Part shown: positions 1 to 5,922 of the stretch, piece after piece | Layout: every line of letters starts with the position of its first letter | How positions within the stretch are numbered: position 1 is the stretch's first letter | Assembly (NCBI GenBank): GCA_021848555.1 | Contig: JAJZUN010000197.1 | Location: 1 to 5,928 of the forward strand | DNA length: 5,928 nt | Direction: 5' to 3' | From: Pseudomonadota bacterium | GTDB lineage: Bacteria; Pseudomonadota; Gammaproteobacteria; Burkholderiales; SG8-39 | Made by a program: the position numbers and the translations under genes | The notes under the pieces: generated by a model | Databases searched by the model: none | The model's input: only the letters and a program-made list of their open reading frames with translations | What the model was told of the DNA's origin: nothing

Positions 1-873
1 GCGCTGCAATTCCTCCACCCGTACCTCGACTTCCACACCATTCCGCTGCACCATGGCAGTCTTCGGCGCCAGTTCCGCCAGCGCCTCGATCGCCTTGCGC
101 GCCCGGTCCATAGCCATGTGTTCCAGCGCATGACCCAGGCTGAACAGGAACAGCAGCAGCGCGCCTTCTTCCCAGGCGCCGAGCGCCGCCGCCCCGGCCG
201 CCGCGACGATCATCAGGGTATCGATGTCGAAGCGGCGAGCCTTCACGCTTTGCCAGGCATCGCGCAGGGTATAGAAACCGCCCGCCGCGTAGGCGCCCAA
301 CAACAGGCCGAGCGACAGGCCGCGCGGGGCGTCGGCGAGACCTGTAAGCCAGCCGGCCAGCAACAGCGAACCGGCAACGCCGCTCAAAATAAGCTCGCGA
401 TGTTCGGCGAACCATCCGGCCTCATGGCCTTCCTCCATGACGGAATAACCGAGTGCCTGGATGCGCCGGAGAATTGCCGGACGCTCAATTTTCTCGCCGT
501 CGAATTCCAGGCGCAAACGTTCCGCGGTGTAGCTCACGGAAGCTTCCAGCACGCCGTCCGTGCGTTGCAACGCGTGTTCGATCACCGTGGCGCAGGTAGG
601 GCAATCCATGCCGTCGATGCGCAGGGTCTCGTGACGATAGCGATTGGCGATCCTGGCGCCGGCGGTTTGCGCCAGCTCACGCACCCGACTCACGCTGAAC
701 CGCTGCGGGTCGTAGTGCAGGCACAGGCGGGCGCTATCGTCTTCGCGAACCAGGTGTACCTTTTCCAATCCTTCGGCCTGCAGCAGCGCGATCAAACGTG
801 CTACACAAGCATCGCGCTCGCTCGGAATATCCGGCAAGACCAGGGACAAGTCCAGTTTAAGTTTTTCAGCCAT
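1..873 (-). CDS. Heavy-metal P1B-type ATPase, N-terminal part (runs off the window)
   Basis: This is the first 291 codons of a cation-exporting P-type ATPase; the frame is open to base 1, so the catalytic half lies outside. It starts at ATG 873-871, with AAGGAG eight bases upstream. Residues 1-80 form a CxxC-less HMA-like domain with Cys23, Cys51 and His53 (LCLHYD). Residues about 82-150 are a classical HMA metal-binding domain with GMDCPTC (Cys91, Cys94). Hydrophobic segments follow, ending in the amphipathic stretch LGHALEHMAMDRARKAIEAL, and the visible part stops where the actuator domain begins. That stretch strongly matches the complete ATPase at 3178-5775, which is P1B-4, so the same class is inferred. 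The SPC, DKTGT and HEGST motifs cannot be seen here. Export of Zn, Co, Cd or Fe(II) to the periplasm is the likely role; the metal is not determined. It lies downstream of the lipoprotein gene, separated by a stem-loop, and may have its own promoter. Confidence 0.93.
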   Translation of the reverse strand, partial: MAEKLKLDLSLVLPDIPSERDACVARLIALLQAEGLEKVHLVREDDSARLCLHYDPQRFSVSRVRELAQTAGARIANRYRHETLRIDGMDCPTCATVIEHALQRTDGVLEASVSYTAERLRLEFDGEKIERPAILRRIQALGYSVMEEGHEAGWFAEHRELILSGVAGSLLLAGWLTGLADAPRGLSLGLLLGAYAAGGFYTLRDAWQSVKARRFDIDTLMIVAAAGAAALGAWEEGALLLFLFSLGHALEHMAMDRARKAIEALAELAPKTAMVQRNGVEVEVRVEELQR

Positions 874-899
874 GAGGCTACTCCTTGTAGAACCAATCG

Positions 900-928
900 A
901 TTGCAGCGGAAGCGATGGGCGCTTGCAA
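900..928 (-). promoter_or_regulatory. Candidate sigma70 promoter for the partial ATPase gene
   Basis: On the minus strand, TTGCAA (928-923) and TGCAAT (905-900) are separated by 17 bases and would start transcription about 20 bases before the ATG at 873. The two hexamers share the inverted halves TTGCA and TGCAA, which could also serve as an operator. The match to the -10 consensus is only four of six. No MerR-type dyad with a 19-20 base spacer was seen. This is a weak call, based on spacing and position alone. Confidence 0.25.
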
Positions 929-943
929 AATTGCGTGATTGAG

Positions 944-987
944 ATTCAGGCCCCAACAATCTGAACGGCAGATCTGGTGGCCTGAAT
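944..987 (-). terminator. Nested inverted repeat at the lipoprotein gene stop, possible terminator or processing hairpin
   Basis: ATTCAGGCC at 944-952 and GGCCTGAAT at 979-987 are perfect 9-base inverted repeats. Inside them ATCTG (959-963) and CAGAT (969-973) form a second 5-base stem with a 5-base loop. The outer arm begins inside the TAA stop codon of the lipoprotein gene. The structure is well placed to end or protect that transcript. No U-run follows it directly on the minus strand (the next bases are CTCAATC), so it is not a standard intrinsic terminator. An operator for the downstream ATPase gene is an alternative. The repeat itself is certain; its function is inferred. Confidence 0.45.
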
Positions 988-1517
988 TACTCCTTGATGA
1001 TTTGGAACGTCCTCTCCGCAAGCTTCCTGTCTCCATGGTACAGCTCGATCGTATCCGTTCCAGGCTGGGGCTCCCCAATGCAGTGGTCCTCCTCCTTTGA
1101 CACCGGAAAGCGGCCTCCGATGTGACGCGTTTCACCGACCCGGACCTTGAGAACCGAGTCGTTTTGATAGACAACTCGACCGGTGTCCCGTAAGACACAT
1201 GCGTTGGTGGATCTCAGAATAACTCTGATGTCCACCGTGGCATCCGGGGGATTCCCGTGGACTACGAACCTGACGCCATAGGCGAGGCCCGGCCGGATCG
1301 GAATGCGGGTCGTCTGCGACGAGAGCTGAAGCCCCTTTGCTGCTCCGAGTTTGGCGCCAACGCTAGACGTTTCGTCAGGTTCAGTTCGTACGCTGTAGTA
1401 TCCAAGTATCCCGAACCCCGTGATTTCGATGCTGTTCACCGCTGTTTCTTGATTTGTTGCGCAACTGGACACAAGGAACATGCCGATGACAACGAAGATC
1501 CTTGAAAAATTCTTCAT
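987..1517 (-). CDS. Predicted lipoprotein, DUF3859-like, unknown function
   Basis: This 176-residue protein starts at ATG 1517-1515. That start is preferred over the upstream in-frame ATG at 1571 because it has GGAGG five bases upstream and gives a proper signal peptide. The signal is MKNFSRIFVVIGMFLVSSC: positive n-region, hydrophobic core and an LVSSC lipobox with Cys19 as the lipidation site. Residue +2 is Ala, consistent with outer-membrane sorting. The mature part has an ITGFGILGY strand near residue 32, a GLAYGVRFVVHGNPPDATVD segment at about 77-96, and a terminal ELYHGDRKLAERTFQII segment. This pattern resembles the DUF3859 family of periplasmic beta proteins; the match is from memory and moderate. 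Cys107 and Cys146 could form a disulfide. Base composition is visibly less GC-rich than in the flanking ATPase genes, suggesting a different history. No His- or Cys-rich metal site is visible, so a metal role is only suggested by location. Confidence 0.8.
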   Translation of the reverse strand: MKNFSRIFVVIGMFLVSSCATNQETAVNSIEITGFGILGYYSVRTEPDETSSVGAKLGAAKGLQLSSQTTRIPIRPGLAYGVRFVVHGNPPDATVDIRVILRSTNACVLRDTGRVVYQNDSVLKVRVGETRHIGGRFPVSKEEDHCIGEPQPGTDTIELYHGDRKLAERTFQIIKE

Positions 1518-1520
1518 TAC

Positions 1521-1528
1521 GTCCTCCC
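1521..1528 (-). promoter_or_regulatory. Ribosome binding site that sets the lipoprotein start
   Basis: The minus-strand sequence GGGAGGAC precedes ATG 1517 with five bases between GGAGG and the start codon. It decides in favour of the 176-residue form over the 194-residue frame from 1571, whose extra 18 residues are polar and would bury the signal peptide. Confidence 0.75.
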
Positions 1529-1538
1529 ACTGGATCAC

Positions 1539-1552
1539 GCCGACATCTCGGC
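1539..1552 (-). promoter_or_regulatory. Small hairpin in the lipoprotein gene leader
   Basis: GCCGA and TCGGC form a perfect 5-base stem around the loop GATG, about 20 bases upstream of the lipoprotein ATG and just before its Shine-Dalgarno site. An overlapping alternative pairing, CATCGG with CCGAGATG (one bulged A), shares bases with it, so the two are mutually exclusive. No terminator U-run or known riboswitch motif accompanies them. This could be incidental. Confidence 0.25.
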
Positions 1553-1756
1553 TTTCCGATGAAACGGCCAATACTCCCTCCGCCGAAGATCCTTACAGCC
1601 AAATCCCCCCGCCCAGCAAAGGGTTTGACCGCAGAGAGACTTTGAGGAATTTCTTTCTTGTATGCTTTCCGTGCTCACCCTCTAGTATTAATTCGAGTCT
1701 CGGACGTGGCATAACACAGCAGACACGTGTACGAGTGAAACCGGGAACCTGAAAAA
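1553..1756. other. Non-coding gap between the MgtC-family and lipoprotein genes
   Basis: No convincing gene was found here in any frame; short open frames on both strands lack coding character and ribosome binding sites. Composition is more AT-rich than in the neighbours, for example around 1681-1694. An 8-base palindrome ACACGTGT sits at 1723-1730. A poor promoter-like pair (TTATGC, 17 bases, TTAATA on the minus strand) was seen but is not strong enough to annotate. The promoter of the lipoprotein gene probably lies in this stretch. Confidence 0.5.
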
Positions 1757-1773
1757 CGGGAGGACTCCGGCCG
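1752..1773 (-). terminator. Weak terminator-like hairpin after the MgtC-family gene
   Basis: A few bases after the TGA stop of the MgtC-family gene, a GC-rich segment (1773-1757) can fold imperfectly through CGG with CCG and GGA with TCC, followed at once by five U residues in the transcript (1756-1752). Position and U-run fit an intrinsic terminator for the three-gene operon, but the stem is short and bulged. Confidence 0.25.
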
Positions 1774-1777
1774 CGAC

Positions 1778-2266
1778 TCAAAAGTCGGTATTCGAGCGAG
1801 CAGCATGGGCCGAATCGATGCCGTCATCCTTGTGCTGGTTGCTTCGTTTCCCCTTCAGGTGTAACCATCCGGGTGCGTGGTGTGAGGACAGTAGGCCAAA
1901 CATGATTAATGAGACAAGTATGCCCAACGTGTACATCCCATATCCAATGGCGAGACCGATGGAGGCGGTCGCCCAGAGCGTAGCGGCGGTCGTGAGCCCG
2001 ACAATGCTGCCTTGGTCTTTCATGATGACCCCTGCCCCGAGGAATCCGACACCCGTGACGACACCGGCGGCGATGACGTGCGGGTTGTTGCCGCCCGTGA
2101 TATGCGTCGCGATGAGCGCAAAAACGCAAGCACCCAGTGACACCGCGCCGTAGGTTCGAATGCCCGCTTCACGGCCGTGCTGTTCCCGCTCCGAGCCGAC
2201 AAACGCGCCCAGCGCGACCGCGATCAGCACCCGCAACGCCATCAGCGCTTCCACATTCCAGTCCAT
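1778..2266 (-). CDS. MgtC/SapB family inner-membrane protein
   Basis: This 162-residue protein starts at ATG 2266-2264, with AAAGGA about six bases upstream. It has the MgtC/SapB core: a first helix at about residues 8-24, the SERE motif at 25-28, GIRT at 35-38, a helix at about 40-56, then GVGFLGAGVIMK at 72-83 and GLTTAATLWATASIG at 90-104, with a last helix to about 126. The hydrophilic tail (127-162) is rich in His, Lys and Asp. It is shorter than Salmonella MgtC (about 230 residues) and lacks that protein's C-terminal cytoplasmic domain. MgtC-type proteins support growth and intracellular survival at low magnesium; Salmonella MgtC acts on the F-type ATP synthase. Whether short forms do the same is not known from sequence. 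It follows the CDF gene by 21 bases, so it is almost certainly cotranscribed with two metal exporters. That suggests a role in cation balance during metal stress, which is an inference. Confidence 0.92.
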   Translation of the reverse strand: MDWNVEALMALRVLIAVALGAFVGSEREQHGREAGIRTYGAVSLGACVFALIATHITGGNNPHVIAAGVVTGVGFLGAGVIMKDQGSIVGLTTAATLWATASIGLAIGYGMYTLGILVSLIMFGLLSSHHAPGWLHLKGKRSNQHKDDGIDSAHAARSNTDF

Positions 2267-2287
2267 GCTCTGTCCTTTCCGTATCCT

Positions 2288-3181
2288 CTACAGTCGCATC
2301 TCCACGGACTTTCGGCCCGCCGGCTCCACCTGGATGGTCGAGTGGTCGAGCTTGAACTCGTCTCTGAGGACCGCTGCCAGCCGGTCCACTACGGTCACCG
2401 CGACTGACGGTAGCAGTCCGTCGGCCACCACGACGTGCGCGCTGAGCGCATCAATGCCCGAGGTGATGGTCCAGACGTGCAGGTCGTGGACCGATGCCAC
2501 GCCCTCGACGCCGAGCATCGCCCGCTCCACCACCGCCAAGTTGATGTGCGCCGGCGTGGCTTCCAGCAGAATGTTCACCGCCTGCGTCATCAGCTTCCAG
2601 GTGCGCGGCAGAATGAACAGGCCGATCACGACGCTGAAAATCGGATCGGCGTAGAACCAGCCGGTGGCCCACATGATTGCGCCTGCCACCAGGACGCCGA
2701 TCGAACTGAGCAGGTCGCTGACGACTTCGAGGAAAGCGCCCTGCATGTTCAAGCTCTCCTTCGCCGTGCGGCGCAGGAGCCAGATACCGATCAGGTTGAC
2801 GATGAGCCCGACTGTCGCCACGGCGAGCATCGGCAAACTGGACACTTCGGGCGGCTCCCGGAATCGGCCGTACGCTTCGTACAGGATATAAAACGACACC
2901 AGGAACAGCACCATCGCATTGGTGAACGCTGCGAGGATTTCGACCCGGTAGTAGCCATAGGTTTTCAAGGGCGTCGACGGTTTCGTGGACATCCACGAGG
3001 CAAACAGGGCCAGTCCGAGGCCGCCCACGTCCGTCAGCATGTGGGCGGCATCCGCAAGCAGTGCGAGACTGTTCGTCAGAAGCCCGCCCGCGACTTCGAT
3101 GCAGAAGTACGTAAAAGTCAAACTGAACGCGATCCACAGCAAACGGCGATTCCGGGCGGTGCCGGACACCAGAGTGCTCAC
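2288..3181 (-). CDS. CDF-family divalent metal cation/proton antiporter, CzcD-like
   Basis: This 297-residue cation diffusion facilitator exports Zn2+ and related ions (Cd2+, Co2+) from the cytoplasm in exchange for protons. It starts at GTG 3181-3179, overlapping the TGA stop of the upstream ATPase by 4 bases, so translation is probably coupled; a GGAG lies about ten bases upstream. Six membrane helices are visible. The membrane metal site is His47 and Asp51 in helix 2 (AHMLTD) plus Glu152 and Asp156 in helix 5 (LEVVSD). The Glu in place of His is the CzcD type rather than the ZitB/YiiP type. There is no His-rich loop between helices 4 and 5. The C-terminal cytoplasmic domain (about 210-290) carries VHDLHVWT with His232 and His235, the usual regulatory metal-binding strand. 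Length is normal for the family. The exact metal cannot be assigned. Confidence 0.95.
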   Translation of the reverse strand: MSTLVSGTARNRRLLWIAFSLTFTYFCIEVAGGLLTNSLALLADAAHMLTDVGGLGLALFASWMSTKPSTPLKTYGYYRVEILAAFTNAMVLFLVSFYILYEAYGRFREPPEVSSLPMLAVATVGLIVNLIGIWLLRRTAKESLNMQGAFLEVVSDLLSSIGVLVAGAIMWATGWFYADPIFSVVIGLFILPRTWKLMTQAVNILLEATPAHINLAVVERAMLGVEGVASVHDLHVWTITSGIDALSAHVVVADGLLPSVAVTVVDRLAAVLRDEFKLDHSTIQVEPAGRKSVEMRL

Positions 3182-5775
3182 GCTGGCACTGCTCCGCCGG
3201 CGGCCGTCGTTTTTCCGCCGGAGCGATCTGACGCATCCTTGTCCACGAACGCAAGCAGCCGCAATGCGTTGGCGACGACGAGGAGGGTAGAGCCCTCGTG
3301 AAAAATCACCGCGGTGCCAATGTTTAAACCCGCGATCGTCGCCGGAATAAGCAGCGCCACGACACCCAGGCTCACCCAGAGATTCTGTTTGATGATGCGG
3401 CTGGTGGCACGGCTGAGCGCCACAGCAAACGGCAGCTTGGTGATGTCATCGGCCATCAGCGCCACATCGGCCGTCTCGAGCGCGACATCCGAGCCTGCGG
3501 CGCCCATGGCGATGCCGACCGTGGCATTGGCCATGGCGGGTGCGTCGTTGACGCCATCGCCGACCATGGCAACCTTGCCGGCCTCGTCGCGTAGCGCTTT
3601 GATGGCGCCGACCTTGTCTTCGGGCAACAGGTCGCCGCGCGCTTCGGTCAAGCCCACGCTCTTGGCCACCGCCTCGGCCACGCGCTGGTTGTCACCGGAG
3701 ATCATGATCAGTCGCTCGATGCCGATGGCGCGCAGCCGCGCCATGACACCGGCTGCCTGGGCTCGCGGCGTGTCCATCACGCCCAGCACACCGAGGTAAG
3801 CCTCACCCCGGCGCACGATCATCGTGGTGCGCCCGGCAGCGACCTGCTGCGCGTTCGCCTCGGCGAGCGCAGGGGGCACCCGTGCGCCCGCGATCTCGTC
3901 AAACAGGGCGGGCTTGCCGATGTAAACATCCGAACCGTCCAAAGTGGCCTTGATGCCGCGCCCGGTAATGCTTTCAATCGCTTGGGCCGCAGCCACCGTT
4001 GCCTCCGCGCCGAGCCGCTCGCGGGCGCCCGCGACGATCGCCGCGGCAAGCGGATGGTCGCTCTGCTGCTCGACCGCGAGCGCCACGCGCAGCAGCTCCG
4101 CTTCCGTGATGCCCTCGGTGGCCAGCACGTCGGTAAGCCGCGGCTTGCCCTCGGTCAACGTCCCGGTTTTGTCGAAGGCAATCGCGGAGAGCGTGCCCAG
4201 GTTCTCTAGCGCCGCGCCCCCCTTGATCAGCACACCCGAACGGGCCGCACGCGCCACGCCGCTCAGCACGGCGCTCGGAACTGAGATGGCGAGCGCACAG
4301 GGACTCGCGGCGACGAGCACCGCCATTGCGCGATAGAAGCTTGCCGAGAACGGCTCGTCAATTACCACCCACGCAAACAGCATCAGTAGAGCAAGCGCCA
4401 GTACGCACGGCACAAACACGCGTTCGAAGCGCTCGGTAAATTGCTGCGTCGGCGATCGCTGCGCCTCGGCCTCGGTAACCATCCGCACGACGCGCGCGAG
4501 CGTCGTCTGTGAGGCCTGGCGCGCGACCTTGACTTCAAGCGCACCCGTCCCGTTGATCGTGCCGGCAAAGACGCGATGCTCGGGCGCAGCGCGGTCGAAG
4601 CGGGCGAGCTCGGAATCGGGGTCGCTCGCGGCACGCTTGTCCACCGGGACGCTTTCGCCGGTGATGGGCGCCTGGTTGACGCTGCTCACGCCCGCCACCA
4701 CGATGCCGTCGGCCGCGAGCCGCTCGTTCGGCCGCACGATGATCACGTCGCCCGGCACGAGGCTCTCGACCGGCACCTCCTCGGTTCGGTCGCCGCGCTT
4801 GACCAGCGCTTTCTCGGGCGCCAACTCGGCGAGGGCTTCGATCGCCCGGCGCGCCCGGCCCATCGCCCAGCCCTCGAGCGCGTGCCCGAGGCTGAACAGA
4901 AACAGGAGCAGCGCGCCTTCGACCCATGCGCCCAGCGCTGCAGCCCCCGCCGCGGCGACCAGCATCAGGGTGTCGATCTCGAAGCGTCTGGCGCGCAGGT
5001 TGTCGATCGCCTCGCGCAAGGTGAACCATCCGCCGAAGCCATAGGCCGCCACGTAGAGCGCCGTGGGAAGCAAGACAGGGCCCGTTTGAAACCGGCCCAG
5101 CAGCCAGCCCGAGAGCAGGAATGCACCGGTGATCAGCGAGAACGCAAGCTCGGTGTTCTCGCCGAAGAGGCCGCCGTGCGCATGCCCGTGCGCCTTGGCG
5201 CCCTCGGTCTGCCCGGGCTTTTGGGGATGCTCTTGATCGCCGGCTGGCTGCGCCTGATCGAGGCTTTGTTGTGGCGGCGCGCGATCTTTGGGGCCGGCAG
5301 CGCCGGTGCGCAAGTCATCGGCGGCGATACTCAGGCCGCGAGCCCGAAGCTCCGCGGCCAGCGCATCGAGGTCGGCTTGGCTGCGGTCGAACTCTATCCG
5401 CAGCGTTCCGGACGGTGACACCTCTGCCTCGAGGACGCCCGCAAGTTGGCGCAGTCGCGCCGCCAGGCTCCGCGCCGCGCGCGCATGCGGCGGTGGAGAC
5501 AGCAGCGCGCACAGATGACCGAAGCGCCCTGTGATCTGCGCACCCGCAGCCAGGGCCAGTTCGCGCACTCTTGCCAGCGAAAGACGATCGCGGTCGTAGT
5601 GAATGCAAAGTTGCGCGGGGGCAGTACCGTGAGCCGCCACGATATGCGCTTCGGCGAGCCCTACGCGCGCGCGCAGCATACCGGCGAGCGTTCGCACGCA
5701 GCGATCACGTGCATCAGGCGCTTCCGGTAGCAACAACGGAAGGTCCAGTTTCAGTTTCGAAAGACCATTGCTCAC
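3178..5775 (-). CDS. Heavy-metal P1B-4-type ATPase (Co/Zn/Cd exporter) with unusual N-terminus
   Basis: This complete 865-residue pump uses ATP to export divalent metal across the inner membrane. Numbering from GTG 5775: TGES 372-375 (actuator), SPC 491-493 (membrane metal site), DKTGT 535-539 (phosphorylated Asp535), HP 574-575, GDGVND 739-744, HEGST 826-830. SPC with HEGST is the P1B-4 signature (CoaT, CtpD, CzcP type); Cd/Zn/Pb P1B-2 pumps have CPC instead. Four hydrophobic segments precede the actuator, two follow it and two end the protein. Residues 1-85 match the CxxC-less HMA-like domain of the partial ATPase at 1-873. Residues about 88-152 keep HMA spacing, but GMDCPTC is replaced by a SPPPHAR-like stretch. 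A Pro/Gln-rich linker (about 156-202) ends in HGHAHGG (196-202). GTG 5775 is chosen because GGAG lies nine bases upstream; the in-frame TTG at 5790 overlaps that site. First gene of an operon with the CDF and MgtC genes. Confidence 0.95.
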   Translation of the reverse strand: MSNGLSKLKLDLPLLLPEAPDARDRCVRTLAGMLRARVGLAEAHIVAAHGTAPAQLCIHYDRDRLSLARVRELALAAGAQITGRFGHLCALLSPPPHARAARSLAARLRQLAGVLEAEVSPSGTLRIEFDRSQADLDALAAELRARGLSIAADDLRTGAAGPKDRAPPQQSLDQAQPAGDQEHPQKPGQTEGAKAHGHAHGGLFGENTELAFSLITGAFLLSGWLLGRFQTGPVLLPTALYVAAYGFGGWFTLREAIDNLRARRFEIDTLMLVAAAGAAALGAWVEGALLLFLFSLGHALEGWAMGRARRAIEALAELAPEKALVKRGDRTEEVPVESLVPGDVIIVRPNERLAADGIVVAGVSSVNQAPITGESVPVDKRAASDPDSELARFDRAAPEHRVFAGTINGTGALEVKVARQASQTTLARVVRMVTEAEAQRSPTQQFTERFERVFVPCVLALALLMLFAWVVIDEPFSASFYRAMAVLVAASPCALAISVPSAVLSGVARAARSGVLIKGGAALENLGTLSAIAFDKTGTLTEGKPRLTDVLATEGITEAELLRVALAVEQQSDHPLAAAIVAGARERLGAEATVAAAQAIESITGRGIKATLDGSDVYIGKPALFDEIAGARVPPALAEANAQQVAAGRTTMIVRRGEAYLGVLGVMDTPRAQAAGVMARLRAIGIERLIMISGDNQRVAEAVAKSVGLTEARGDLLPEDKVGAIKALRDEAGKVAMVGDGVNDAPAMANATVGIAMGAAGSDVALETADVALMADDITKLPFAVALSRATSRIIKQNLWVSLGVVALLIPATIAGLNIGTAVIFHEGSTLLVVANALRLLAFVDKDASDRSGGKTTAAGGAVPA

Positions 5776-5784
5776 GGCCCATAT

Positions 5785-5788
5785 CTCC
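5785..5788 (-). promoter_or_regulatory. Ribosome binding site that sets the GTG start of the complete ATPase
   Basis: GGAG on the minus strand sits nine bases before GTG 5775-5773. A longer frame from TTG 5790 would start inside this site, and the added residues EIWA have no counterpart in the paralogous ATPase, whose start lies close to the shared KLKLDL sequence. Confidence 0.6.
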
Positions 5789-5790
5789 AA

Positions 5791-5871
5791 TTACGCAACA
5801 ATGAGCCAGATCGCCCAAATATAGATGACGATGACGCTTGCCGATGAAGCAGTTCCGGCCCGGCATGTGAG
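5791..5871 (-). other. Start-less open frame encoding one hydrophobic helix, possible gene remnant
   Basis: Between a TGA (5874-5872) and a TAA (5793-5791), 26 codons read ...SVIVIYIWAIWLIVA, a typical membrane segment, just before the Shine-Dalgarno site of the ATPase gene. There is no ATG, GTG or TTG in the frame. It could be the tail of a decayed membrane-protein gene, or chance. No homologue is recognised. Confidence 0.2.
5818..5848 (-). promoter_or_regulatory. Candidate promoter of the ATPase-CDF-MgtC operon
   Basis: On the minus strand, TTCATC (5848-5843) and TATATT (5823-5818) are separated by 19 bases, placing the start site about 35 bases before GTG 5775. A 19-base spacer is typical of promoters remodelled by MerR-family metal sensors, but the spacer holds only a GTCATC direct repeat and no clear MerR dyad. 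The -35 match is weak. Confidence 0.3.
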
Positions 5872-5922
5872 TCAGGAAAAACCCGTTGAAGATTAGGCAA
5901 TCCGCCAGTGTGATTCATCGGC
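5840..5922. repeat. Spaced 9-base inverted repeat upstream of the operon
   Basis: GCCGATGAA (5840-5848) and TTCATCGGC (5914-5922) are perfect inverted copies 65 bases apart. The inner copy overlaps the candidate -35 element, so it could be half of a looping operator. The spacing is large and chance cannot be excluded. No other gene or known element was found between 5776 and the right edge. Confidence 0.25.

Noticed and set aside
118..942. 274-residue open frame on the plus strand
   Set aside because: It lies antisense to the partial ATPase, whose protein is clearly recognisable. Its Arg/Gln/Ala-rich translation shows no family motif and is a GC-rich shadow.
878..1198. 106-residue minus-strand frame overlapping the lipoprotein gene
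   Set aside because: Most of it is an out-of-frame reading of the lipoprotein gene with Arg/Ser-rich composition. Its tail before the ATPase ribosome site reads plausibly, but no start or family supports it.
2435..3301. 288-residue open frame on the plus strand
   Set aside because: It is antisense to the CDF gene and the ATPase C-terminus, both with intact family motifs. Its own translation is Arg/His/Gln-rich low-complexity.
4576..5418. 280-residue open frame on the plus strand
   Set aside because: It is antisense to the complete ATPase and has no recognisable domain or ribosome site.
5772..5918. 48-residue minus-strand frame starting ATG 5918 and overlapping the ATPase GTG by four bases
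   Set aside because: The overlap is suggestive, but the translation is Ser-rich with no hydrophobic or domain pattern, and the ATG has no convincing ribosome site.
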